From positions 1 to 63,641 of the IMG/VR virus record IMGVR_UViG_3300036830_000465: a stretch of DNA of 63,641 bases; one strand, given 5' to 3'. The translations under genes were made by a program, and so were the position numbers. The stretch comes from a virus. This document shows, in pieces, positions 56,190 to 63,641 of this stretch; position 1 is the stretch's first letter, and each line of letters starts with the position of its first letter. The notes under the pieces are model-generated. The model searched no databases. It saw only the letters and a program-made list of their open reading frames with translations, and was not told the origin of the DNA.

Positions 56190-59100
56190 ACGCGCGCGGC
56201 GCTCCCGGCGCGGTTCACGGCTTCCTTGAGCCTGCCATCGGTTTGCAGTCCGCGGATGATTTCTTCTCTGATCTTTCGGCCGGTATCTGCCGGTGAGTCG
56301 GTTGCCGTTCCGTAAACGTGAATGTCGCCAACGGTGATATTGCTTCGGCCGCTATCTCTCGACGATCCCCGGTTCTGCGCCGCCGTGGTGACCCGCTCCC
56401 CCTGGTGCAGGAAATACGCGCCATCCCAAGGCACCCACGGCGTCCCCATCGCGTATTGGGTCAGCGGCGTGCCGACTTCGGTACCATAGCTGACCGTGCC
56501 GTAACCCGGCGAGTAGGTGTTGACGAGGTTTGTGTTGGAGGTATCCGGCGCGACCGTGCGCACGATGCTGTCAATCCAGTTGAGCCAGTTGTTGACAAAC
56601 GGACTTTCTGTAGCGAAGAACTGATCGCCGACCTGCTTGCGGTCGCTGCTGTTGCCCTCCCAGCGGATAACCGCGCCGGTGACATCGCTCCACGCCTGAT
56701 ACATGGCCTGCTGCGCATTGGTGGCCTCGTAGGGCTGAATGGTTCCGGCATCGACGCCGGTGGTCACGGCATTGATGATTCCGGCGAATTGCTGATCGAA
56801 CGGATTCTGGAAGTTTTTAACCAGATCGTTGGCTTCAAAATGCGCCATGGATTTGATCAGGCCGGTGATACCCAGAACCGAACCGGCAACGGCCAGCGTG
56901 ATCGGATTGGTGGCAAAGGCGCCGATGGAAGCAAGAGTTCCGCCGCCAGCAGTTCCGGCGGTAGCCGCGGCGGCGCTCCCAGCACCAACGACGTTATCGG
57001 CGCTGAATCCGGCCTTCGCCAGGGCCGCGCTGTAACCCCCATCTCCACCCAAAGCGTCGAGGAATCCGGCGGTCAATGATGTCAATTTCTCCCGCAGCGG
57101 TCCCAGCGCCGCATCAATGATGGAATTCAGGGTCTTATTGAAAAACGTCTCGAACTCGTTTTGGATCGGCCCGATGAACCAGCCCGCGATTTTCTCTCCG
57201 GCATCTTTCGCGACATTGCCCATCGTGAGGGCGCCCTGATGAAAGTGATCGAAGAAGGTGTCTGTGATGTTGCCCCACGTCAGGGCCTCGCCGTGCAGCG
57301 TGGCGCTGATGCCTTCGATGCTGGTATTGACCGATGCGACGTGCGCCTCATACTGTTTTTGCGCCGCGTCGAGGGCCGCCGTACGCTTCTTCTCGTCCGA
57401 TTCATACTGCGCCGTGGTGACCTGATCGAGCGAGGCCTGGAAGCCCGCGATGAGTTTGTCCTCACCTACCAGAAAGGCAGCATTGGACGCCGACAGGTTT
57501 TTTGAGGCATCGGCAACAGCCTGCATTCCGCTGGTAATCAATTTGGTTTCGTCGTCGAAGAATTTCTCCAGCGAGGCGGCGCTGGTTTTCGCGAGACCGG
57601 TATTGATCTCGCTGATCATGTGGGACCAATCGTTGATCTGCTTGGTGTTGTTATCGAGGAAGGTCTTAAAATCGAACGAACTCGCCAGTGCCTGAACGCT
57701 GGCATTGACCGTGATTCCGGCCGCATGAAATTTGCTCGCCATGTCGGAGGCCTGCTTGCCCATTTCCGGCAGCAGCTGATTCAGCGTTAGTCCGCGGCCT
57801 TGAAGCAAAAGAATCGCGCCGGCCAGGTCTTTTTCCGCGGCCGTGGTGGGAATGACCGACGCGGTAAGACTGGCGACCGCGTCGGCATGCCTTTTCGCCT
57901 CCTCTTCCGCCTGCTTCAATGCGAGAGTAACTTTATCGATTACCGGCGGAACGATGCCATGGGCCTTTATGAAATCCTGAATTTTTGCGGTGTTGTCGCC
58001 AATGCCATCGGAATTCGTCAGTAGGGCATTGCGCATATCCCACAGGTTTGCGGAGGTCTTTAAGATGGAATTTCCGGCATCGGTCAACGTCTTTCCGAGC
58101 CCGGTCTGACCGAGAGCCGTTGCCAGCGTGCCCGCGCCTTGTCCCAGGGCGCCAAGATAGAAAATCAAATCCGCCGTGACACCCAGAACACCAGCAGCCA
58201 AAACATCCTTGTAATGGAGGGCCGCAGTGGTCAGGCCAACGAACGCGAGAATGGAGAGACTGATCGGGTTCGCATCCATTACGAGATTGAGGGCCACCCA
58301 TGCGGTTTTCAGATTCGCAATTCCAACAATCAAACCGCCAGTCCCTAGCAGAACCGCGCCTACTTCGACCGCCGCTCGCGATATATCCAGAAGGGAGGTC
58401 ACGACGTCCGGGTTTTCCTTCGCCCAGTCTTTTACCTGGACAATGGCGTCGGTCGCCGAAGTGATCCATTTCTCCAGAATCGGATAAGCCTCTTCGCCAA
58501 TCGCATGCGACAGGCCCGTAAAACTGAGATGTAAATTGTCGAGCGTGTCTTCGAACTGATTGGCCTTGTCTGCGGCTTCCTTGTCGAAAACAATTCCCAG
58601 CCGGTGCGCCTGATCCGCGAGTTCGGAAATGCCGTCACGCCCGAGATTCAATACGGGAATCATGGCCAACCCGCCGCGGCCAAAGAGTTCGACGGCAAGT
58701 GCGGATTTTTCCGCACCGTCCGCCATGTGAGAAAACTTATCGGCGACGTCCAGAAGAACATCCTGCGTGGGGCGCAGCTGGCCGTTAGCAGAGGTGGCGC
58801 TGATGCCGAGTTTCAGGAACGTATCAGCGGCCGCGCCTCCCTTCGTCTGGGCGTCTTCCATGTGCGTCGCGAGAATCCGCAGCCCGGAGGTCATGGCATC
58901 AAGGGAAGTGCCTTGCTGGCTGGCAACGTAGCCCCACTCGGAAAGCGCAGTCGCGGAAAGACCGGTGCTCTGGTAAAGCGTGTAAATCTGAGACCCGGCC
59001 TTTGATGTCGAGTCCGCCATTTCAAGGAGCGTCCCAATGATCGTCACGCCAGCCCCGGCAATGGCGGCCCCGGACAAAGCGAATGTCGAGCCGACCTGTG

Positions 59101-59254
59101 TCCAACTGACTTCCATCTCCTTTGCCGCGTCGCCAGACTTTTCGCCTAAGTCCTCCGCAGCGTCAGAAGTGCGCTCAATGCCCTGCGCAATCTTCTCGAA
59201 TGTCGAGATGACGCCTTCTTCGTTGATCTTGGTGATGAATTGGATGGTTGGCAA
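56186..59254 (-). CDS. Tape measure protein
   Basis: 1,022 residues. MPTIQFITKINEEGVISTFEKIAQGIERTSDAAEDLG is the classic tape-measure opening. Long helices and hydrophobic segments (AVEVGAVLLGTGGLIVGIANL; AATAGTAGGGTLASIGAFATNPITLAVAGSVLG, in part) occupy the middle. Its length fixes tail length: at about 1.5 angstrom per residue this predicts a tail of roughly 150 nm. The C-terminus ends with a basic, RS-rich stretch. Confidence 0.85.
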   Translation of the reverse strand: MPTIQFITKINEEGVISTFEKIAQGIERTSDAAEDLGEKSGDAAKEMEVSWTQVGSTFALSGAAIAGAGVTIIGTLLEMADSTSKAGSQIYTLYQSTGLSATALSEWGYVASQQGTSLDAMTSGLRILATHMEDAQTKGGAAADTFLKLGISATSANGQLRPTQDVLLDVADKFSHMADGAEKSALAVELFGRGGLAMIPVLNLGRDGISELADQAHRLGIVFDKEAADKANQFEDTLDNLHLSFTGLSHAIGEEAYPILEKWITSATDAIVQVKDWAKENPDVVTSLLDISRAAVEVGAVLLGTGGLIVGIANLKTAWVALNLVMDANPISLSILAFVGLTTAALHYKDVLAAGVLGVTADLIFYLGALGQGAGTLATALGQTGLGKTLTDAGNSILKTSANLWDMRNALLTNSDGIGDNTAKIQDFIKAHGIVPPVIDKVTLALKQAEEEAKRHADAVASLTASVIPTTAAEKDLAGAILLLQGRGLTLNQLLPEMGKQASDMASKFHAAGITVNASVQALASSFDFKTFLDNNTKQINDWSHMISEINTGLAKTSAASLEKFFDDETKLITSGMQAVADASKNLSASNAAFLVGEDKLIAGFQASLDQVTTAQYESDEKKRTAALDAAQKQYEAHVASVNTSIEGISATLHGEALTWGNITDTFFDHFHQGALTMGNVAKDAGEKIAGWFIGPIQNEFETFFNKTLNSIIDAALGPLREKLTSLTAGFLDALGGDGGYSAALAKAGFSADNVVGAGSAAAATAGTAGGGTLASIGAFATNPITLAVAGSVLGITGLIKSMAHFEANDLVKNFQNPFDQQFAGIINAVTTGVDAGTIQPYEATNAQQAMYQAWSDVTGAVIRWEGNSSDRKQVGDQFFATESPFVNNWLNWIDSIVRTVAPDTSNTNLVNTYSPGYGTVSYGTEVGTPLTQYAMGTPWVPWDGAYFLHQGERVTTAAQNRGSSRDSGRSNITVGDIHVYGTATDSPADTGRKIREEIIRGLQTDGRLKEAVNRAGSAARV

Positions 59255-59692
59255 TTATGCGCCCCTCGACTGCCGTTCCCACTCCCAGGCAAATGCGCTG
59301 AGATGTTGAAATTCGGTTTCCCGTAAATCCGAAATCGTGAGAAGTCCAAGTCGAGCGGCGTGATAGAAACGCTGAGCGAGGTCGATGTCCGGCCAGTATA
59401 GTTCGATTAACTTTTCGTCGTCCTGTTTTTCTTCCGTCTTCTCCTTGCCCCGGGGGTTATCCGGGCATCCGTAACAGGCGTGCGGCGACATGCTGAGTTT
59501 GCCGCATTCCAGCTTTGGTTTCAGATTGAAGAGCCATTCCGCGGCCGCCTGCTTGTCGCTGTCGCTGGCATCGGGCTTCGGCAGTTTCGGAAAGATGTCT
59601 CTCCATTGTGGCTCCCATTGGCATGTTCCCGAAGATCCCCGCAGGTGCGCGGCAACCGCAGTGCGGAATTCTTCGAGAGCTACACGTTTTTT
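59255..59692 (-). CDS. Tail assembly chaperone T-part, reached by -1 frameshift
   Basis: The open frame that follows the slip site. It continues from RKKRVALEEFRTAVAAHLRG through PHACYGCPDNPRGKEKTEEK to the stop at 59255, about 145 residues. A stand-alone start at 59491 exists, but no ribosome site supports it. In siphophages the fused GT protein recruits tail tube and tape measure. The cysteines and helices in the C-terminal half are usual for this extension. Confidence 0.75.
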   Translation of the reverse strand, partial: KKRVALEEFRTAVAAHLRGSSGTCQWEPQWRDIFPKLPKPDASDSDKQAAAEWLFNLKPKLECGKLSMSPHACYGCPDNPRGKEKTEEKQDDEKLIELYWPDIDLAQRFYHAARLGLLTISDLRETEFQHLSAFAWEWERQSRGA

Positions 59693-60453
59693 CTCTGCGC
59701 CTCCTGAAACAACTGTTCAATCGCGTTGATCTTCCATTGAAAGGGAAGTGTGCGAACGACGTCGGCGCGATCGCCGATAACACCATCCACATGGTGAATC
59801 ATGGCGTCGTAGAGCTTTCCCAGTTCTTTGTAATTGACCACCACCTTGCGCGCGCCACCGTCGAGCGTGCGGAACTTCTGCGAACGCTGATACGTGGTGG
59901 CCTGTTGCGCGGTCGGCAATTCGAAGTGATGCACGAGGCATAATTCCTGCTCGACGTTGTTATCGTCGGCCAGCAACATGCGCTGCTCGACGCTGGGCAG
60001 ATCCTCCAGCAACTCATCGAGTGTCGGCGCCGCGCGTTCTGCCGCCTTCGGCGTTCCGACCGTCAGTAGACCCTGAAGCACGGTATGCAGCCTTAGATTG
60101 TTGATGCGGTCCAGCCGGTCGAATTGTTCGGGCGAGAGTTCGGTTCCCTGATAGGCCACGGCAATCCGGTGATCATCGAAGAAGCGAGCGATCGCGTCGA
60201 TCGAGCCAGGCTCGTGATCGGTGCCGCCGTCTTTGTCCGGAGAAGCGACGGAATACCCGTTGCGTTCGCGCAAGATGGCCATGGTGCGCTCGGCAGTGGC
60301 GGGCTTCAGGTGACAGAAGAATTCCAGTTTTTGGCCGGCGCGTTTGATCGTCAGGGCGACACAGAGACGCTCGCCGGAAAGATCGTATTGGGGAATCGGT
60401 GACTGACTGAGGTCGGTGGAATTGAGGAGGACGAGGACATTCTTACCTTGCAT
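59680..60453 (-). CDS. Tail assembly chaperone G-part
   Basis: 257 residues ending ...EAQRKNV. It lies just upstream of the tape measure in transcription, the place of lambda gpG. The C-terminus contains the slip sequence A AAA AAC, and most ribosomes should stop at the TAG two codons later. Mixed alpha/beta; DLSQSPIPQYDLSGERLC opens the fold. Start ATG follows a weak AGGTAAG-type site. Confidence 0.75.
   Translation of the reverse strand: MQGKNVLVLLNSTDLSQSPIPQYDLSGERLCVALTIKRAGQKLEFFCHLKPATAERTMAILRERNGYSVASPDKDGGTDHEPGSIDAIARFFDDHRIAVAYQGTELSPEQFDRLDRINNLRLHTVLQGLLTVGTPKAAERAAPTLDELLEDLPSVEQRMLLADDNNVEQELCLVHHFELPTAQQATTYQRSQKFRTLDGGARKVVVNYKELGKLYDAMIHHVDGVIGDRADVVRTLPFQWKINAIEQLFQEAQRKNV
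59686..59692 (-). promoter_or_regulatory. -1 ribosomal frameshift site A AAA AAC
   Basis: The coding strand reads CAG AGA AAA AAC GTG TAG in the G frame, and the canonical heptamer A AAA AAC sits in it. Slipping back one base opens the frame of the downstream ORF, which is shifted by exactly -1. This is the standard way siphophages make gpGT. Confidence 0.8.
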
Positions 60454-60516
60454 TGTCTTGATCTCCGTCCCGGCTCAGCTGGAGATACGCGACAATGCCG
60501 GGTTGAAAAATGTTAG

Positions 60517-60810
60517 TTACAGTGGGCGATCCGGACAGCCGGTGCACCCGTCGGGATTCAGCGCAATCAAAGAACACGCTGGCTTCAACGCGGCTATCTT
60601 CTCAGAATTACCCGCCGCCCGCAATACCAACTCGAATCGATGACGTTCCGGACACTGACTGTCGGCCAGAAGCCTGAAGTCGAACACTTTCAGGTGGAGC
60701 GCCCTTCTCTTGCCATCGTACTCGATCGATGCGGAATCCACTTCAATGCGGTGGCCGTTATATTCGATCTCGATCGCATGGCGATTCTTGTCCAGTCTGG
60801 CGGTGATCAT
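60517..60810 (-). CDS. Hypothetical protein with Cys cluster
   Basis: 97 residues. EIEYNGHRIEVDSASIEYDGKRRALHLKVF suggests a small beta sheet. The C-terminal ACSLIALNPDGCTGCPDRP has a Cys triplet. It overlaps the XRE gene at 60807 and precedes the chaperone gene by a 63-base gap. Confidence 0.5.
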   Translation of the reverse strand: MITARLDKNRHAIEIEYNGHRIEVDSASIEYDGKRRALHLKVFDFRLLADSQCPERHRFELVLRAAGNSEKIAALKPACSLIALNPDGCTGCPDRPL

Positions 60811-61070
60811 TTTCTCAATCGTACGCCAGGACCGCCGCCATTCTTCTCAATAAAAATCACTCCAGCTTTTGTGAGCGCCGCACAGATCCGCTCCATTGTG
60901 CCGGATCGCTGGTTTGCCCCTGCGGCTTCAATCATGACGAGAGTTCGCAGTGATACCCCGCACTCTTCCGCCAGTCTATCGCGCGACCAATTCAGAAGTG
61001 CACGCGCCGCCCTGATCTGAGAGGCCGTAATTTCAGTTGCATGTTTTGTGCAATATTCTCTTGACTGCAT
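60807..61070 (-). CDS. XRE-family regulator (autorepressor type)
   Basis: 87 residues from the ATG at 61070. ASQIRAARALLNWSRDRLAEECGVSLRTLVMIEAAG is a helix-turn-helix with a short C-terminal strand part (AGVIFIEKNGGG). It is divergent from the gene at 61136. Its ATG lies at the very start of its predicted transcript, so the message would be leaderless. Likely controls both directions through the palindromes at 61073-61097. Confidence 0.65.
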   Translation of the reverse strand: MQSREYCTKHATEITASQIRAARALLNWSRDRLAEECGVSLRTLVMIEAAGANQRSGTMERICAALTKAGVIFIEKNGGGPGVRLRK

Positions 61071-61072
61071 CG

Positions 61073-61105
61073 CGTGCAGTATTGCACGATTCGTGCATCT
61101 GTCAA
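61073..61105 (-). promoter_or_regulatory. Operator with two overlapping palindromes and minus promoter
   Basis: TGCACGA-T-TCGTGCA (61083-61097) is a perfect 15-base palindrome. CGTGCA-GTAT-TGCACG (61073-61088) overlaps it. A minus-strand promoter (TTGACA at 61105-61100, 16 bases, AATACT at 61083-61078) runs straight through the operator, with the start site near the ATG at 61070. A related half-site TTGTGCAATATT lies at about 61047-61056. Repressor binding would block both directions. Confidence 0.55.
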
Positions 61106-61135
61106 ACGACAGAAAAACACACCAAGGAGAATGCA

Positions 61136-61798
61136 ATGGCAACTACGAAGACCTCGGAAACAAAGTCGGTGGCAATTCCAGCGCCGAGATTCGGAAGGGC
61201 TGAATTCCTGATTGAGGGCACCGCCCCGCTCGTCATCCATCGGTTTTCAGCGAAGACAAAAGAGCAGATGAAACAAAAGATGGAGACCGGCAAGGCCGCC
61301 GGGAGCCGCAAAAACCGTGAGGCCAAACAGACCGATGATCTTTACAAAGAAGCGCGCTATATCAGCAAGGAAGGCTGGGACGGGTTTCACGCCGGAGCCG
61401 TGCGCAACGCTCTCATTTCAGCGTGCCGCCTTGTCGGCTTCAAAATGACGCTCGCTAAACTCTCGCTATTCGTCGAGGCCGATGGGCGCGATGCGGAAGA
61501 GCCCCAGATTCCACTCGTTCGAATCATCGGAAAATGCGTCAAGCAGGAAGATATGGCCAGGGTCGAAACCGGACAGCCTTACGTCACAGTTCGGGCGGCG
61601 TTCCATGAATGGAAGGCTAAGATCCGGCTGCGCTGGGACGAGGATCAGTTCACACTACAAGACGTTACCAATCTTCTCTCGCGAGTTGGAATGCAGGTCG
61701 GCCTGTGTGAGGGGCGCCCCGATTCTCCGAATTCTGCAGGAATGGGATGGGGCTTGTTTGAGATTTCCAAAACCGAACCAAGAAAGGCGACAGCGTGA
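61136..61798 (+). CDS. Hypothetical phage protein
   Basis: 220 residues from the ATG at 61136 (AAGGAG upstream). FGRAEFLIEGTAPLVIHRFSAKT, ISKEGWDGFHAGAVRNALISACRLVGF, EDMARVETGQPYVTVRAAFHEWKAKIRLRWDE and the closing GLCEGRPDSPNSAGMGWGLFEI follow a pattern I associate with a widespread, uncharacterised phage protein often found near recombination genes. Here it is the first gene of a divergent two-gene unit. Confidence 0.6.
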   Translation: MATTKTSETKSVAIPAPRFGRAEFLIEGTAPLVIHRFSAKTKEQMKQKMETGKAAGSRKNREAKQTDDLYKEARYISKEGWDGFHAGAVRNALISACRLVGFKMTLAKLSLFVEADGRDAEEPQIPLVRIIGKCVKQEDMARVETGQPYVTVRAAFHEWKAKIRLRWDEDQFTLQDVTNLLSRVGMQVGLCEGRPDSPNSAGMGWGLFEISKTEPRKATA

Positions 61799-62235
61799 CA
61801 AATCAGAAAATCATTTCGGAGCTTCGGCGCATCGCGAAAAAGCACGATGGCCTATTGAATCCATCGGACGTTGTCGAAGAGGCTCGCTCGAAATCTTCGC
61901 CGCTGCATGGAAAGTTCGAGTGGGACGATTCCGCGGCTGCGGAGCGTTACCGGCTCTGGCAGGCCCGTCAGCTTATCTCGGTTACCGTCGAATATGTCGG
62001 CGGCAATAAGGACGGCGTTCTTTCCAGAGTATTCGTAAGCCTCAGTTCGGACCGCAAAGAAGAGGGTGGCTACCGGACGATTGAAGCTGTCATGTCGAGG
62101 CAGGGAAGCCGCGAACGATTGCTTCAGGATGCGCTGGACGATATGCAGACATTCAGGGATCGTTATTCGGCGCTCAAGGAATTGGCCGGCGTCTTTGCGG
62201 CGATGCGCAAAGTCAGGGGCAAAGCAGCGGCATAG
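61795..62235 (+). CDS. Hypothetical phage protein
   Basis: 146 residues. RIAKKHDGLLNPSDVVEEARSKSSPLHGKFEWDDSAAAERYRLWQARQLI has the order of a commonly seen phage protein (SPLHxxFEWDDxxAAxxYR). It overlaps the stop of the gene at 61136 and is followed by the pentamer-repeat tract. Unknown function. Confidence 0.6.
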   Translation: MTNQKIISELRRIAKKHDGLLNPSDVVEEARSKSSPLHGKFEWDDSAAAERYRLWQARQLISVTVEYVGGNKDGVLSRVFVSLSSDRKEEGGYRTIEAVMSRQGSRERLLQDALDDMQTFRDRYSALKELAGVFAAMRKVRGKAAA

Positions 62236-62239
62236 AGAC

Positions 62240-62575
62240 TCTTTGGCGTGGATGGGCAGGTGGGGTCGTGCACGAAATGGCCTGTGGCGGCTGGGAGAGC
62301 TAAGGATGGGAATGGCTCTGCAGGTTAGGCGAGTCGGGTCAATGTCGGGACGGGAGTGTTCTGGTGTGGATTGTTAAGGCGCGGCAGGTCAGGTCAGGAA
62401 TGTTCAGGTGCGGCCGGGGTAGGCTGGTGAGGCCTGGGGTGGCAGGACAGGCGAGGTACGGATTGGACTGGATGGCCCAGGAGTGGAAAGTTTCTGTAGG
62501 GCAGGCAAGGTGCGGTATGGAAAGTCGGGGCGGGAAGCGTCGCGGGTAGGTAAGACGCGGCAGGCAAGTCTTAGC
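62240..62575 (+). repeat. Degenerate G-rich pentamer repeat tract, gene-free
   Basis: About 330 bases between the 61795 gene and the glycosyltransferase. The plus strand is G-rich and C-poor and follows a roughly five-base period of the type NNNGG (for example CAGGT CAGGT CAGGA, CTGGT GAGGC, GACTG GATGG), strongest from about 62380 to 62470. Short ORFs on either strand are shadows with repetitive Gly/Arg/Trp-type residues. Candidate roles are a non-coding RNA, a recombination or pairing site, or a replication signal. Confidence 0.6.
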
Positions 62576-63404
62576 TTCCGAGAATGGGGACTGGATCAAG
62601 CACCAGCTCCCCCATTCTGTCCTCGCGAAAATAGAAGTAACGCTCGAACCAATCGCGCAAGGCGGGCTCACCGCCGCGTTCGTAGGCCGCATAGTAGCTT
62701 CGCCAGTGCGCCCCCTCGTGTTCTGGAAGATTCGCCACCCGGTAAGCCAATCCGCCGTTGATCGATTTTTTTATGAAATGCTCGGCGCTTCTGTAGGGAA
62801 AGTGTGCGATGCGCAGCGCCGTCGTTTTCTTCGTTTGAAGAAGGCTCCCATCCGCATTCAGCGCGCTGTGATTGCCTTGCTGGACGGTCATCCCTGGGCT
62901 TGCGCGGAATATAACTTTCGGTAACACGTTCGGCGGCTTGTGCCGATGCTGGATGCGGAGGAAGGGATTCGCGTTCTCCTTGTCCATGTGACAAGGAAAG
63001 TAGTTGGCCATCGGAATTTCGAAACCGCGAACGTCGTCTTCCATTTCGAAGGACCGGAGATAGTCGCTGAAGGTTTCGCCGGTGTTGCAGATTAATAACT
63101 CGTCGGCATCGAATGGCACCAGCCAGGGGCGCTCGACGCCGGATAACTCGATTGCCCTGCCCACGAGAGATGTCATCTTCTGGCTCTGGTAGTAGCCCCG
63201 CTCCGGATCGTCGATAAGAATGATTGGGATGCCCGCCGATTTCTGAATGGTGGAAATCTGATAGCGCGTGCTGTCGGATGAGGCATTATCCGCAATGATG
63301 ATGCCGTCCACGCCGGAGGCGATGAGATGGAGTAGGGTGAAGGAAATGATGTCGGCTTCGTCCTTTACCATTCCAACAGCCCAGACCTGCGGAGCCTTGC
63401 TCAC
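62571..63404 (-). CDS. GT2/GT92-like glycosyltransferase
   Basis: 277 residues. AVGMVKDEADIISFTLLHLIASGVDGIIIADNASSDST is the GT2_4/GT92-type opening, and LVPFDADELLIC the DxD metal site. RFEI-like RGFEIPMANYF and LRIAHFPYRSAEHFIKKS follow. It is one of the cluster that continues across the circular join to 21-5320. No membrane segment; cytoplasmic. Confidence 0.75.
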   Translation of the reverse strand: MSKAPQVWAVGMVKDEADIISFTLLHLIASGVDGIIIADNASSDSTRYQISTIQKSAGIPIILIDDPERGYYQSQKMTSLVGRAIELSGVERPWLVPFDADELLICNTGETFSDYLRSFEMEDDVRGFEIPMANYFPCHMDKENANPFLRIQHRHKPPNVLPKVIFRASPGMTVQQGNHSALNADGSLLQTKKTTALRIAHFPYRSAEHFIKKSINGGLAYRVANLPEHEGAHWRSYYAAYERGGEPALRDWFERYFYFREDRMGELVLDPVPILGS

Positions 63405-63640
63405 TGCGCGAATGCCGAGCGCTCGGCCAGCATCAGTCTTTCAACCGTGGCATCGTGAAGAAGTCGCGCCCCATCGAGAGTTATCGAGCACTCGTAGCTT
63501 TGCTGAAATCCGGAGCTGTCCTTAATCTCGACCGCCCATGCGCCATGCAGCTGGTGATACCACGTCTCGACTTTCTGGCCATTATCGAGCGTCGTGATTC
63601 GTGATCCGTCCGGCCACTGCCTCTCGTTGACGATTGTCAT
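63401..63640 (-). CDS. Small hypothetical protein
   Basis: 79 residues. MTIVNERQWPDGSRITTLDNGQKVETWYHQLHG begins in a beta-rich pattern; the rest is helical (VERLMLAERSAFA). The ATG at 63640 only gains a proper Shine-Dalgarno (GGAG, nine bases) when the window ends are joined. It overlaps the glycosyltransferase ATG by four bases. Confidence 0.5.
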   Translation of the reverse strand: MTIVNERQWPDGSRITTLDNGQKVETWYHQLHGAWAVEIKDSSGFQQSYECSITLDGARLLHDATVERLMLAERSAFAQ

Positions 63641-63641
63641 T

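Noticed and set aside
59457-59792. Minus-strand ORF of 111 residues overlapping both chaperone parts
   Set aside because: Third frame across the frameshift region; the -1 extension explains the space.
62339-62692. Minus-strand ORF of 117 residues over the pentamer tract
   Set aside because: Composition follows the repeat period, overlaps the glycosyltransferase, no ribosome site.
1-63641. CRISPR array, diversity-generating retroelement, insertion sequence transposase
   Set aside because: No regular repeat-spacer pattern, reverse transcriptase or transposase was found on either strand.

Overview
The window is almost certainly the whole genome of a temperate siphovirus (or its prophage), cut at an arbitrary point of a circle. 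It carries a tyrosine integrase, an excisionase-like protein, a divergent repressor pair, a RecT-type recombination module, terminase, HK97-type head genes, a long tape measure and a lysis cassette. Three things argue for circularity. The first and last 7 bases are identical. Joining them puts a Shine-Dalgarno at the right distance from the gene that starts at 63640. And joining them turns the split late genes into one continuous minus-strand run. The host is probably a Gram-negative, because the phage encodes a lipobox lipoprotein and an outer-membrane beta-barrel protein. The signal-peptide style and GC-rich codon use would fit Acidobacteriota, but that is a weak inference.

Layout in late-transcription order (minus strand, high to low coordinates): replication genes and RusA (29.4-26.9 kb); small accessory genes including an Ntn-hydrolase and YodC/DUF2158 mini-proteins (26.9-23.5 kb); terminase, portal, and a MuF-type head protein interrupted by an intein (23.4-18.4 kb); a KhpA-like KH protein, protease/scaffold, capsid, connectors and tail tube (18.3-11.4 kb); two virion appendage genes embedded in a dense glycosyltransferase/methyltransferase cluster (11.4 kb to 0, then 63.6-62.6 kb across the join); tail assembly chaperones with a -1 frameshift, tape measure, tail tip, beta-helix fibre and lysis genes (60.5-48.3 kb). 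A plus-strand two-gene cassette and a G-rich pentamer-repeat tract sit between the glycosyltransferase cluster and the chaperones (61.1-62.6 kb).

The lysogeny region lies at 29.4-34.3 kb: integrase, an HNH gene, a truncated tRNA-Arg-like element that may mark attP, an excisionase, and a moron block (YidD-like protein, zinc ribbons, pilin-like lipoprotein, outer-membrane barrel) behind the repressor. The early plus-strand operon (34.1-48.3 kb) holds a Cro-like protein, a Cas4-like nuclease, RecT, an SMC-type ATPase, ThyX, DUF3310, an SF2 helicase, a DUF5131 protein and many small cysteine-rich proteins. It is peppered with three HNH-type endonuclease genes.

The most striking element is the head-morphogenesis gene. 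It contains a 310-residue intein, and a complete homing-endonuclease-like gene lies on the opposite strand wholly inside the intein coding DNA, codon-on-codon in register and with its own ribosome binding site. The same gene has no ordinary start codon for its conserved N-terminus and appears to be reached from the portal gene by -1 slippage on nine A residues.
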